DNA from: Marinifilum sp965230805
Lineage (GTDB): Bacteria > Bacteroidota > Bacteroidia > Bacteroidales > Marinifilaceae
DNA length: 64,000 nucleotides
Assembly: GCF_965230805.1 (NCBI RefSeq)
Contig: NZ_OZ246019.1
Span: 4,340,001-4,404,000 of the forward strand
Direction: 5' to 3'
Positions 52,144 through 61,380 of the stretch are shown here, piece by piece. The notes under the pieces were generated by a model. The model worked only from the letters and a program-made list of their open reading frames with translations. It was not told where the DNA came from and did not search any database. The position numbers and the translations under genes are program-made. How positions within the stretch are numbered: position 1 is the stretch's first letter; every line of letters begins with the position of its first letter.

Positions 52144-54192
52144 CTATTGATGCGCGATGGATTCTTTGATGTAAATATTTTCGGCATTGGGCACAGTAAA
52201 CTTAAAAGTAGTACCCTTTCCTTCCTTACTTTCTACCCAAATTGCGCCATGATTTCTCTCAATAAAATCCTTACATAGTATTAAGCCTAATCCATTTCCT
52301 TTTTCACCTCTGGTTCCTTCACTGGTCTCATCAAGCTCAAATATGTGCTCTATTGCAGATTCGGGTATGCCAACACCATTATCTTGAATCCAAATTTCGG
52401 TATGCTGTTCAAGCATTTGGGCTCCAAGAAGAATCAAACCACCTGCCGGGGTGAATTTTATAGCATTGTTCAAAAGATTACGAACAACGGTTTCAAGCAT
52501 CGGTTTGTCGGCATATACAAATAGGTTTTGTTTTAAATCTAGCTCAAGCAAGATATTTTTTTCCAGAGCTCCCCTTTTATAAATCTCAATTATACTGATT
52601 AAAAGATTTTTTACCGGGATAACAACAGGTGTAAACGGTAATTTTTCAGATTGATTCAGCGACCATGACAATAGGTTATCAGTAAGGTTAAGAACTCTGG
52701 TTACACATTCATTTAAATCTTGGCTGGTTTCGTTCAATTCCTCATAACGACCCTGTTTTAATAGAATTTGAATCAAGTCGGATATTCCTGATACCGATGC
52801 TAAAGGAGAACGCAAGTCGTGAGATATAATTTGGAATAATTTGTTTTTGGTTTGATTGGATATTTTAAGTTCTTTATTTCTATAATCCAGTAGCTCTTTT
52901 GATCTTTCGATGCGAGCTTTTTGCAGGCTAAGTAACTTGGTAACTTTCTTGTTTCTGTAATAAGAGTATACAATAAAGCCGCCATATCCAGCTATTAAAA
53001 ATAAAATAAAAATCAAGCCATTTCGTTGGGTGACTTTGCTTTTATTTTCTTTTTTTAGCAATTCTATATGTGCCTCTTTTTTTTCAGCTTCATATTTGGC
53101 TTGGATTTCGGAAACCTGCTTTAAGGTTTCTATATTTAAAATACTATCACTTAACCGTTCGTATTTGGCTAAATAAATTAAGGCACTATCAGGTTTTAAT
53201 TGCTGCATTAGTATTTTAGATATCTCTTTGGTACTATTTTCCTGAAATTTTATATTGCCTATTTCTTGTCCTAAACGCAGTGCCTTCTCACTATACTTTA
53301 GCGACTCCTCGAAATTATTCATCATGTAATTGGCATGAGATAAGCCATTTAAGGAAGTAATGATCAGGTTTTTATTCCCAATTTCTTCTTTTAGCTTAAG
53401 GCTTTGTTGCTGGTAGTCAATTGCTAAAGCATATTGCTCCATCTCCAAAAAACATGCACCAATATTGTGATATGTTTGGGCAAGTCGATACTTGTTGGGA
53501 GTATTTTTTAAAAAATCAATGTTTTTTTTGTAGAATGTAATTGCCTGTTGAAAATCATTTTGAATAGACAGTATATTTCCAATATTGTTATAGCAGTAAT
53601 ACAAATAGGAGTTGTATTTGGGCTTTAAAGCGATTTGTAATGCCTTTTTATAGTATGTAAGGGCTTTTTTTAAATCTTTTAGATTTTTATAAACCAGTCC
53701 AATATTATTATATGCAGAGAGTGTTTGTTTTTGATTTTCAACTTTTTCAAAATACTGTAAGCTTGATATATAATCGTTTAGAGCCAGATCGTATTTGGTT
53801 AGCTTTAAATAAATACTACCTCTATTTAAATAAGTTTTATTAATGCCCAATGTATCTTTTGAAAGTGAGTAATATGCAATTGCTTCTTCATATAAATTTA
53901 AGGCTTGTGAATAGTCTTCTTTTCTTTTATGGATTAAGGCAATTCTTACTAATGCGTTACCTGCCCCGGAATAATCATTGTTGCTTTTTGAAAGATCCAA
54001 ACACTTTTCAGAATAAAAAAGAGTGCTTTCAGGTAAACTCCTATAATTTTTTCCTGTCCAATCATTTAGGAATTTAATCTGATCATGCACATTTTGTATT
54101 GAATCTAACTTCTTATCTACATATTCATTATTTTGCCCTAATAATTGAAGGCCTGAAGGAATTAAAAGAATGAAAAGTAGTAACTTTTGCAT
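52144..54192 (-). CDS. TPR-repeat sensor histidine kinase
   Basis: 682 residues: signal peptide (ends LLGQNNE), seven to eight tetratricopeptide repeats (about residues 50-370, e.g. NIGLVYKNLKDLKKALTYYKKAL), a coiled coil, one membrane helix (about 390-410), and a kinase core. The H-box is FQIISHDLRSPL, N-box NLLNNAIKFTP, G1 DNGVGIP and G2 GNGLGL. All catalytic parts are intact. No response regulator lies beside it, so it is an orphan, or partners one elsewhere. The signal is unknown. Confidence 0.93.
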   Translation of the reverse strand: MQKLLLFILLIPSGLQLLGQNNEYVDKKLDSIQNVHDQIKFLNDWTGKNYRSLPESTLFYSEKCLDLSKSNNDYSGAGNALVRIALIHKRKEDYSQALNLYEEAIAYYSLSKDTLGINKTYLNRGSIYLKLTKYDLALNDYISSLQYFEKVENQKQTLSAYNNIGLVYKNLKDLKKALTYYKKALQIALKPKYNSYLYYCYNNIGNILSIQNDFQQAITFYKKNIDFLKNTPNKYRLAQTYHNIGACFLEMEQYALAIDYQQQSLKLKEEIGNKNLIITSLNGLSHANYMMNNFEESLKYSEKALRLGQEIGNIKFQENSTKEISKILMQQLKPDSALIYLAKYERLSDSILNIETLKQVSEIQAKYEAEKKEAHIELLKKENKSKVTQRNGLIFILFLIAGYGGFIVYSYYRNKKVTKLLSLQKARIERSKELLDYRNKELKISNQTKNKLFQIISHDLRSPLASVSGISDLIQILLKQGRYEELNETSQDLNECVTRVLNLTDNLLSWSLNQSEKLPFTPVVIPVKNLLISIIEIYKRGALEKNILLELDLKQNLFVYADKPMLETVVRNLLNNAIKFTPAGGLILLGAQMLEQHTEIWIQDNGVGIPESAIEHIFELDETSEGTRGEKGNGLGLILCKDFIERNHGAIWVESKEGKGTTFKFTVPNAENIYIKESIAHQ

Positions 54193-54576
54193 GTTTTTTT
54201 AGGTTGTTAGCAAAAACTAAGATATGAAAAATCTGTAGTTTGTGAGAAAGCAAATTAAAAAATAAAACGATGCAATTACTTTTAAGTCCGCATCAAACAA
54301 TTTAGGTATATAATTACTATTCTAATTGATCTTCATATTAAGGTTGTAGAAAGCTTAAGCTCGAATACTTTACTTAACCATAGTTTAATTGGTTTGTTAT
54401 TGCTGAATCTGCTGTGTTACCATTAAAGTAGAGCTTAAATTGTCAAACATAAGAATGATTAAAAAAAAGTAATATAGATTTTTGAAGCAGCAAATGATCC
54501 GCATGAGAGTTTATAAAAAAAGACATCATATTATTATCTGATGTCCTTTTATCATATAGGTGAATTCACCAATTAT
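54193..54576. other. Intergenic region with terminator only
   Basis: 384 AT-rich bases. Near the right end lies the terminator of the small gene at 54577; the rest holds no repeat or palindrome I recognise. It must include the kinase promoter, but no full consensus pair is visible. Confidence 0.4.
54515..54546 (-). terminator. Terminator of the small gene at 54577
   Basis: On the minus strand GACATCA and TGATGTC arms with a 10-base loop are followed by seven T (TTTTTTTATAA). It supports the reality of the short gene just upstream on that strand. Confidence 0.75.
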
Positions 54577-54921
54577 TTATGGGGTTTCTATCTCGGCATC
54601 GTCGTAATCTATATCTGTGTTATGGTCGTTAATTGGATTTGCAATGTTAGATGTATCAATCATTACCATACTAACCGTTTTGATCTCATCGGTTGGTCCT
54701 TGTGCCAACGGAACCGTGAATTCTGCAATTTCTGTTCCAACACTTCCATTACTCGTTATTTCTGCAGTAACAGCCCAAAACTTTTTGTCATTCCTTATAA
54801 TTTCAGATTGAGTTAATGAACTTAGAGCGTATCCTTTAGGTACTGATACTACCGAGTTTAATGTGTAAACACCATCTGGGGCAGTTTTAATTAAATTCAC
54901 ATAGGGTTTTAATAATTTCAT
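54577..54921 (-). CDS. Small protein of unknown function, beta-rich
   Basis: 114 residues, no signal peptide, predicted beta-strand rich (VGTEIAEFTVPLAQGP), with an acidic tail (NDHNTDIDYDDAEIETP). I do not recognise a family. The gene ends at a strong terminator on the same strand, which favours it over the overlapping plus-strand frames. Confidence 0.5.
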   Translation of the reverse strand: MKLLKPYVNLIKTAPDGVYTLNSVVSVPKGYALSSLTQSEIIRNDKKFWAVTAEITSNGSVGTEIAEFTVPLAQGPTDEIKTVSMVMIDTSNIANPINDHNTDIDYDDAEIETP

Positions 54922-55012
54922 AATTCAACAATTTAAGTTAATATTTCTTAATCAAATGTGAAATTAGTAAAATAAATCTATTGTGCAAGGCAATTCAAAC
55001 ATAAATTACTTA

Positions 55013-55040
55013 CATGCTAAGTATCAGTAATGTTAGCATG
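55013..55040. repeat. Hairpin CATGCTAA/TTAGCATG
   Basis: Perfect eight-base arms with a 12-base loop, between the phoR stop and the small gene. It has no T-run on either strand. It may be an RNA 3' end stabiliser of the pho operon or a binding site. Confidence 0.45.
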
Positions 55041-55144
55041 AAATAGCAGCAGTGCGATATGCGTATATTTTGAACGATAGCTTTAAATGGATTAAGGAAA
55101 GTACATTAAAATCCAATCTGTTTTACTTTAACTTGCGAGTATAC

Positions 55145-56941
55145 TTAGCTTAATTGCTTTTTTAAGGAGAAGAAAAATTCCGTTCCACCTCCTTTTCGTG
55201 CTTTTACAAATATGCGGCCTTTATGAAATGCCACTGCATTTTTTACGATTGATAAACCTAAACCAGTTCCACCCATTTTTCTTGATCTTCCATTATCTGC
55301 TCGATAGAAGCGTTCAAATATTCTTGGTAAGTGTTCTTCTGATATGCCAATTCCATTATCATGATATGAGAAATAATGGTAATTATTATCTTCAAAATAA
55401 TTTTCTATTTTAATAATTGAGTTCTCACCCGCGTATTTAATTGAGTTATCGATAAGGTTTCTAAATACAGAATCTAATAATTCAGAATTCCCCTTTATAC
55501 TAAGTTCCTTTGGAATTAAAAGCTCAATGTTCATATTGGCCTTCTCAAGCTTTAATTCGAAATCATCAAGCATCTCATTCAGCATTTTACCAATATTAAC
55601 AATTTCAATAGTAAACAATTGCTGAGTTTCTTCCATTTTAGTAAGTACCGATATATCCTGAATTAAGTTTGATAATCGATTAATCTGCACACAGGATCGT
55701 TCAATGAATAGAATTTTCTTGTCCTCGGGCATTGCAGGATTATCCTTAATGGTCTCTAAAAATCCAGAAACAGCTGTAACAGGAGTTTTTAATTCGTGAG
55801 CAATATTCAAGGTCATTTCCTGTTTAATAGTCTTTTCATTCTCCGATTTGGTAATATCATTAATTGAGATTTCAAAGTTAAAATCAGGGAATACAACCAC
55901 CTGATAAAGGAACATTTTATGCCCAACGGTAACAATGTTTTTGCTGCTAATAATATCATCATTTGGGATATAGTTGCCCACTAACTTTTTAGTGTTAGAA
56001 TTTATAAAGTCATTAATCTCTTTTAATTCTGGTAGCTCAAAAATTTCCTGATAATTATGCGAAGATATGTTAGCAAGGTAATTGATATAATCAATAAAAT
56101 GACTGTTCCAAAGGATTAAGTTCCTGTCTTTATCGAAAACGGCAACACCTTCTTGGGCAATTTGCAGGTGCATAATAAGTTTTTCCTTTTCCTTAACCAG
56201 AGCTTCTTTTGTTTTGGTTAGCTTTTTGTAAATTTTCACGATCTGACGACTGATTTCCCCAAGTTCTGTTTTTCCAAAATCTTCGTTCGGGTCGATAGGT
56301 CGATTTTTGGCTGCATTCACAGCAAACTTTCTAAGCTTGGCAATAGAGTTACCAAAGTGTTCGGTCGCATAAATTAAAAAAACATTGGTTACACCAAACA
56401 GTGCTATCAAGAAATAGAAAAAAAGCTTGTTGGTTTTTAAAAAAGATACGACATCATGGTTGTAGGGCAGGGCAGATCTAACAAAATGGGTGTAATAATA
56501 CCTTGAATAATAATAATAGGTGTCACCAGTAGAACCAGATAATCGGATATTGCTTCCTTTATTGGTATGCAGTGATTTTTGAATCTCAGGTCGATTCATA
56601 TGATTCTCAAGAAGTGCGAGGTTTCTTACGTATGAATCGTAAACCACCTTACCATCACGCATAATTATTGTTAGCCTAATGTTTCGATCGGGCATTAAGG
56701 ATCGTAAAGAGTCAATTATGGCAAATTCATTGGTAGAGATTAATTTTTTTTGTCTGATTAATTCCTGAACCTGCTCGGTATATATTCTCAATGCATATTC
56801 TAATTTTTCTTTACGATACTTTACTTCCTGATTATATTGAAATCCTCCAATTAATACGGAAAATATCAGTACAATTAAGAAAAAATAAACGAATAATCGT
56901 TTTTTGTATTTCGATCCTGAATTAGGAAAATTTGCTGCCAT
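55145..56941 (-). CDS. phoR: PhoR-type sensor histidine kinase
   Basis: 598 residues: membrane helix near residues 14-32, an extracytoplasmic part, second helix near 172-192, HAMP-like segment, PAS-like domain (around GVAVFDKDRNLILWN), and kinase core with H-box LNIAHELKTPVTAVSGFLE, N-box LIDNSIKYAGE, DNGIGI and GGTGLGLSIVK. The location behind phoB, phoU and pstS identifies it as the phosphate sensor kinase; normally it is held inactive by an intact PstSCAB-PhoU complex, which is broken here. Confidence 0.9.
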   Translation of the reverse strand: MAANFPNSGSKYKKRLFVYFFLIVLIFSVLIGGFQYNQEVKYRKEKLEYALRIYTEQVQELIRQKKLISTNEFAIIDSLRSLMPDRNIRLTIIMRDGKVVYDSYVRNLALLENHMNRPEIQKSLHTNKGSNIRLSGSTGDTYYYYSRYYYTHFVRSALPYNHDVVSFLKTNKLFFYFLIALFGVTNVFLIYATEHFGNSIAKLRKFAVNAAKNRPIDPNEDFGKTELGEISRQIVKIYKKLTKTKEALVKEKEKLIMHLQIAQEGVAVFDKDRNLILWNSHFIDYINYLANISSHNYQEIFELPELKEINDFINSNTKKLVGNYIPNDDIISSKNIVTVGHKMFLYQVVVFPDFNFEISINDITKSENEKTIKQEMTLNIAHELKTPVTAVSGFLETIKDNPAMPEDKKILFIERSCVQINRLSNLIQDISVLTKMEETQQLFTIEIVNIGKMLNEMLDDFELKLEKANMNIELLIPKELSIKGNSELLDSVFRNLIDNSIKYAGENSIIKIENYFEDNNYHYFSYHDNGIGISEEHLPRIFERFYRADNGRSRKMGGTGLGLSIVKNAVAFHKGRIFVKARKGGGTEFFFSLKKQLS

Positions 56942-56955
56942 CTACTTTAAACGAA

Positions 56956-57648
56956 TTAACTATTTTTTATGGGCTCAAAGTAATACCCGTAACCTGATTT
57001 GGTTTTTATTAAATTATGATATTCACCAATTTTTTTTCTAATTCGTCGTACGTTAACGTCTACAGTCCTGTCTCCTACATAGGTATCGCCATTCCAAATT
57101 TTGTTCATGATTTCATCACGAGAGTATATTCTTCCTGAGTGACTTAGAAGTAATTGCAGAATTTCAAATTCTGTTTTGGTAAGGCCTACATCTATCCCAT
57201 TTATTGTAACCTGTTTCGATTCTGGAATCAACTTTAGATTTTCGTGTTCGAAACTGGTTTCGGTTTTCGATTCAGAGAAAACTCGTTTGCAGATCACATA
57301 AATTCGTGCAATAACTTCCTTAACTGAGAAAGGTTTAGCTACATAATCATCAGCTCCTGCCTTAAATCCAAGTAATTTGTCTGTTTCGCTTCCTTTAGCT
57401 GAAATAAACAGAATAGGCTTCTCCTCTAAATCGGGGTTACGACGAATTATTTTTGCCAACTCCAAACCTGAAATTTCTCCCATCATGATATCTAATAGGA
57501 AAAAGTCATACTTGCTCAGGTCTAGTTTTAGGGCTTGCTCTGATGAAAAGGCGGTATCCACGTGAAAACCTTCTTGTTCTAAGTTGTATTGCAGGATTTC
57601 GCATAAATCCTCTTCATCGTCGACTACTAAAATCTTTAAATCCTTCAT
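56956..57648 (-). CDS. phoB: PhoB-type response regulator
   Basis: 230 residues: receiver domain with acidic DDEED, phospho-acceptor Asp in FFLLDIMMG (about residue 53), the KPFS Lys at about 110, and a C-terminal winged helix (GRIYSRDEIMNKIWNGDTYVGDRTVDVNVRRIRKKIGEY). It activates Pho regulon genes when phosphorylated. It lies 14 bases before phoR, so both are co-transcribed. It appears intact. Confidence 0.92.
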   Translation of the reverse strand: MKDLKILVVDDEEDLCEILQYNLEQEGFHVDTAFSSEQALKLDLSKYDFFLLDIMMGEISGLELAKIIRRNPDLEEKPILFISAKGSETDKLLGFKAGADDYVAKPFSVKEVIARIYVICKRVFSESKTETSFEHENLKLIPESKQVTINGIDVGLTKTEFEILQLLLSHSGRIYSRDEIMNKIWNGDTYVGDRTVDVNVRRIRKKIGEYHNLIKTKSGYGYYFEPIKNS

Positions 57649-57723
57649 TTTCTGGAATTCTTTTCCGGGTTATTTTAATTAGAGTTTGTAATAAATTCGT
57701 TATTAAAAGTAAGTTCTTTATTT

Positions 57724-58382
57724 TTATTCTTCTTCAGATATATCTTTGTGACGTAAGTCAATTCCCTGTTGATAATAAATAGAAGCTTCTGCAATATTTG
57801 TAGCATTATCAGCAACTCTTTCAATACTACTTAAGATACAGCCGAAATTTAGTAAATTAAAAATGTCATTTTTATTTATTCCCTCAGGAATTTCGTTCTT
57901 TACCATTCTTTTCATCAACTAATTCATCATTTTTAATAGTCCAGATAGCGTATTCTTTATCACCATAAGGCTTTACGAACCATTTTGTCACTTATAGATA
58001 GCATGTTTAGCAATGAACCTTTGTGTCTTTCATGAATAAATGGAGGATCCATGTTGTACATGAAATTGATAACATTATTTAATTGATCGCCAATTCTTTC
58101 AATAAAACCAATCATTCTAAAATAGGAAACTAACAAGCGAAGTTCACTAGCCATTGGTTGCTGTAACCCCATGGTAAGAATGATATTATCACTCATTTTT
58201 AGTTCCAGACCATCAAGTTTATCTTCATTGGCTTTGAACTGATCATTTTTTTTGGGGTCAACAATATCTAAACCATATGATACAAGCTCTTCCAAAATTT
58301 CAAATTGCTCTTGAAGCAATAATTTCATTTTACTGAAATCAGAATGAAGCTTATCAAATCTTTTATCTTTTTTAATAGACAT
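57724..58382 (-). pseudogene. phoU: phoU, broken by two frameshifts
   Basis: PhoU couples the Pst transporter to PhoR and normally has two three-helix bundles in about 220 residues. Residues 1-140 are intact to MVRKALW, then TGA TAA stops appear. The next 22 codons are in frame +1 (YGDKEYAIWTIKNDELVDE, starting at about 57967), and the last 64 residues (MKRMVKNEIPEGI to ISEEE) are in frame +2. So one shift lies near 57962-57968 and another near 57907-57918. Coding character is otherwise kept on both sides, which points to recent damage or to sequencing error. A functional full-length PhoU cannot be made from this sequence. Confidence 0.85.
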
Positions 58383-58435
58383 TTTTTGGTTCTTTGATAT
58401 TTAGGATGGATGAATATACAATTAATTTATTTGGA

Positions 58436-58849
58436 TCACCCAAATTTGCCAGTTAAATATTCTTCAGCACGTTTGTTCTCTGGTGTTTTAAACATCTGTT
58501 TGGCCTTTCCATATTCTACTAACTCACCTAGATACATTAATATAGAGTAATCAAAAGCAAATGGTAATGTAATGATAAAGGCAAGTATAGATGTTAAAAG
58601 AGTACCGACTATAAATGGCAAAGCACCATAGGATTCACGCCCTTCACTTGGATTCCATTCTGCGGAACAGAAAAAATCAAGCACAAAGCCTTTAAAAGAG
58701 GGGATGGATCCTACGAATAGTTTAGCAGCAATGCCTAGCGCAATTAACACCATAAAAGCACCGCTGCTTACCAATACATATTTAAAGATCTTTTCACTGC
58801 TCATAAAATTAGAACGATTCAGTGTGAAGGAAAAAGGAGCTTGTTTCAT
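58436..58849 (-). pseudogene. pstC'-'pstB: In-frame fusion of pstC N-terminus to pstB C-terminus (internal deletion)
   Basis: 137 residues. The first 97 match PstC: a cytoplasmic N-terminus, membrane helix at about 24-46, periplasmic EWNPSEGRESYGALPFIVGTLLTSI and the start of helix 2. From about residue 99 the sequence is the last 38 residues of PstB (DYSILMYLGELVEYGKAKQMF ... RAEEYLTGKFG, the usual TGRFG-type end). The junction is near base 58558. The rest of pstC, all of pstA and the ATPase core of pstB are absent, with no stop. Expression would give a short two-helix membrane peptide, not a transporter. phoU follows at once, as in intact pst operons. Confidence 0.9.
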
Positions 58850-58924
58850 TTTCTTTCTCGGAAAACTATTTCGGTTAAGTTTAATCCCTAAAACAAGATT
58901 GTTAATATTTTAATAGTTAAACCA

Positions 58925-59995
58925 TTACTTTAATGGTTTTCCGTTATAAGTTACCTTAGCCAGAACAGCTTTTGCTTTAGCAATCACATCATCGGGTAGA
59001 GGAGCATAGTGCACTTTAGAAGTCTCTTTTTGTGCTTCTGAACTAAGCATCCAATCAATCAGCTTGATGGTTTGTAAAGCTTGGTCCGGACTTCTATTGC
59101 TGTAGTTTTGCTCTTTGTAAAGAATCAACCAGGAAAAGCTTGAAATTGGGTAACCATCAACAGCATCTGTGTTGGTTAAGCTTACTCGGGTATCAACTAA
59201 CATTTCAACTTTGGCAGCCGAGCTTACCGACTCAACAGATGGTAAAATGAAGTTGCCAGCTTTGTTTTGAATACTTGCTGCAGGAATCCCCATAGCGAAT
59301 GCATATTCAGAACCGATGTAACCAATTGCGCCTTCGGTTTGGTTAATTGTACCTGAAACACCGGGGTTACCTTTAGCTCCAATGCCAATAGGCCATTTTA
59401 AAGCTTTGCCTGCACCAATCTTTTCTTTCCATTTAGTGCTTACTTTGCTCATGTAATCGCTAAAGATAAAAGTAGTGCCCGATCCATCTGAACGGTATAC
59501 AACAGTAATCTCAATTTCAGGTAATTTTATACCTGGATTCACAGCAGCAATTTTTGCATCATTCCACTTTTTAATTTCACCCATAAAAATTCCTTCCATT
59601 AATTCCGGAGTGAATTTTAATTTAAGTTCTCCCGGAAGATTATAGGCAGCAACAACAGCACCTAAACAAGTAGGAACGTGAAGAACTTCACAGGGCATAT
59701 TAGCCAACTTTTGATCATCTAGAAACGCATCACTTGCAGCAAAATCAACAATTTTATCTTTCAAGCTACGAATACCACCACCGGATCCGATTCCTCCATA
59801 GGTAACCAATAAACCTTTTTCATTGGTGTAAGTCTTGAAAATTTTGTTGTAATAAGGTTGAGGGAAAGTAGCTCCAGCACCTGTAATTGTCTTGGCTTTT
59901 TTAGTACTTGCAGCTTTTTCTTTACCTGCATTTTCGCAACTAGTCATCATTGCAACTACAATAACAATGGTAAAAAGCAATTGAAATTTTTTCAT
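58925..59995 (-). CDS. pstS: Phosphate ABC transporter substrate-binding lipoprotein
   Basis: 356 residues, lipoprotein with lipobox Cys near residue 20 (MMTSCENAG). Phosphate-binding motifs are TGAGATFPQPYY, GSGGGIRSL, DFAASDAFL and VVYRSDGSGTTFIFSDYM. It is intact and binds phosphate in the periplasm for PstCAB. The transporter genes that should follow have collapsed into one fusion. The other pst/pho genes follow in order on the minus strand. Confidence 0.93.
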   Translation of the reverse strand: MKKFQLLFTIVIVVAMMTSCENAGKEKAASTKKAKTITGAGATFPQPYYNKIFKTYTNEKGLLVTYGGIGSGGGIRSLKDKIVDFAASDAFLDDQKLANMPCEVLHVPTCLGAVVAAYNLPGELKLKFTPELMEGIFMGEIKKWNDAKIAAVNPGIKLPEIEITVVYRSDGSGTTFIFSDYMSKVSTKWKEKIGAGKALKWPIGIGAKGNPGVSGTINQTEGAIGYIGSEYAFAMGIPAASIQNKAGNFILPSVESVSSAAKVEMLVDTRVSLTNTDAVDGYPISSFSWLILYKEQNYSNRSPDQALQTIKLIDWMLSSEAQKETSKVHYAPLPDDVIAKAKAVLAKVTYNGKPLK

Positions 59996-60384
59996 TCTGT
60001 TTTTTATTTTGTGATTAAAAAACGATTGGTTCGATGATTTTTAAAACGATAGAGGCATATGTTGGCATTATATGGTATGAAACGAGCATGATTAAAATAA
60101 TTATTAAACATACACGATAATGATTCTTTTTATTTGGCGGCTTCCATCCGACAAATGGAAAATAATTATAAACAGATGAAAAATAATTAACTAATTTCCG
60201 TTTGTGTTGCAATGTTAGAACACTAGTGTTACAGTAATATTACAACAGTATTAATAAATCATTACCTGTTAGGGAAGTTTTCGATTATGCTTAAAAACTT
60301 TAAAATTTTGTTTAGGATACATTTTAAATTCGCTCTTAAGAATTGAATTAATATAATTTTTATTCTAAAAAAGCATCTAAAATA
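59996..60384. other. Upstream region of pstS and the sirtuin gene
   Basis: 389 bases between divergent starts. It contains the family 1 hairpin repeat (copy D). I do not see a clear PHO box, and no full promoter consensus is obvious on either strand. Confidence 0.4.
60077..60182 (+). repeat. Dispersed hairpin repeat, family 1, copy D
   Basis: Starts ATGAAACGAGCATG, then GATTAAAATAATTATTA, loop, GATAATGATTCTTTTT, and the second half ATCCGACAAATGGAAAATAA ending AAACAGATGAA. The most complete second half of the family. It lies about 80 bases upstream of pstS. Confidence 0.8.
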
Positions 60385-61131
60385 ATGAAGAAAGATTTTC
60401 AAAAAGTAGTGGATATTATATCAAACTCCAAATCTATGATTGCATTTACGGGTGCAGGTATATCGGTTGAAAGCGGAATACCTCCTTTTCGTGGTTCTGA
60501 TGGTTTGTGGAGCAAATACGATCCTAAGTGCTTGGACTTGGATTATTTTCATTTACACCCTCAAGAATCATGGAGAGCAATTAAATCGATATTTTACGAT
60601 TTTTTTGGAAAGGCTACCTATAATACTGCGCACAAAGTACTTGCTGATTTGGAGGCAGAAGGCATATTAAAGGCGGTCATCACACAAAATATCGATAACC
60701 TTCACCAGCAGGCAGGATCTAAAAATGTATTTGAGTTTCACGGCAATTCTCAAAGGTTAATTTGTAATACATGCGGAGAAATATATCTGCCCGATGCATT
60801 AGATTTAAATCAGTTACCACCTTTGTGTGTGCACGATAAAACTGTATTAAAGCCGGATTTTGTGTTTTTTGGAGAGGGGATTCCCGAAGTTGCTTATCGA
60901 AAATCATTGCAGGCAGCAAGAGATACCGATGTTATAATGGTTATCGGAACAACAGGAGAGGTGATGCCTGCTGCCATGATCCCCTCAGAGGCGAAGCGAA
61001 ATGGTGCAGTGGTAATCGAAATCAATACAGAGAAATCGAACTATACAGATGGTGTTACGGATTACTTTTTACAAGAAAAGGCGAGTGAGATATTAGAGGA
61101 ATTAAATGTAAAGATTAAAAAATTTAGTTAA
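60385..61131 (+). CDS. Sirtuin, NAD-dependent protein deacylase
   Basis: 248 residues, SIR2 family class III/CobB-like. Motifs are AFTGAGISVESGIPPFRG (residues 20-37), TQNIDNLHQQAG (catalytic and NAD contacts), FHGNS with catalytic His, and FGEGIPE. The zinc ribbon has Cys127, Cys130 and Cys148, but the fourth ligand position reads CVHD (148-151), so the CxxC pair is CxxD with a His in between. Removes acyl groups from lysines using NAD. The neighbours give no hint of a target. Confidence 0.9.
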   Translation: MKKDFQKVVDIISNSKSMIAFTGAGISVESGIPPFRGSDGLWSKYDPKCLDLDYFHLHPQESWRAIKSIFYDFFGKATYNTAHKVLADLEAEGILKAVITQNIDNLHQQAGSKNVFEFHGNSQRLICNTCGEIYLPDALDLNQLPPLCVHDKTVLKPDFVFFGEGIPEVAYRKSLQAARDTDVIMVIGTTGEVMPAAMIPSEAKRNGAVVIEINTEKSNYTDGVTDYFLQEKASEILEELNVKIKKFS

Positions 61132-61320
61132 AAGAGATTTCCATTCCAAGGATTATTGGTTTAATATTTTAAAAGTATAACGAATGAATATAGTGAACCT
61201 GATATTGGAAGGTATGATACTGTACATTTATTTCCCATTACCATTTTAATGGATTTTTACCAAACACCTGATGATGTAGAATTTGTAATGCATACCCAAT
61301 AATCAAAAAGAGAAAGGTGT

Positions 61321-61356
61321 AATTTCAACAATATATTTTACGTCGAACTCACGTTA
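61321..61356. repeat. Family 3 repeat end, fragment
   Basis: On the minus strand TAACGTGAGTTCGACG followed by TAAAATATATTGTTGAAATT matches the left end of the element at 48382-48584. The rest of the element is missing. It lies just before the 41-base array. Confidence 0.5.
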
Positions 61357-61380
61357 TTTAAATTAATAACGTATTCCTTC

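Noticed and set aside
52144..54192. Histidine kinase as a part of the phosphate system
   Set aside because: It is separated from phoR by a terminator, a small gene and about 1 kb, and has its own TPR sensor architecture.
54541..54816. Plus-strand frames over the small gene at 54577
   Set aside because: A strong minus-strand terminator directly follows the minus-strand gene, and the plus-strand products are Cys/His/Tyr-rich shadows.
60015..60212. 65-residue minus-strand frame upstream of pstS
   Set aside because: It is made mostly of the family 1 hairpin repeat.
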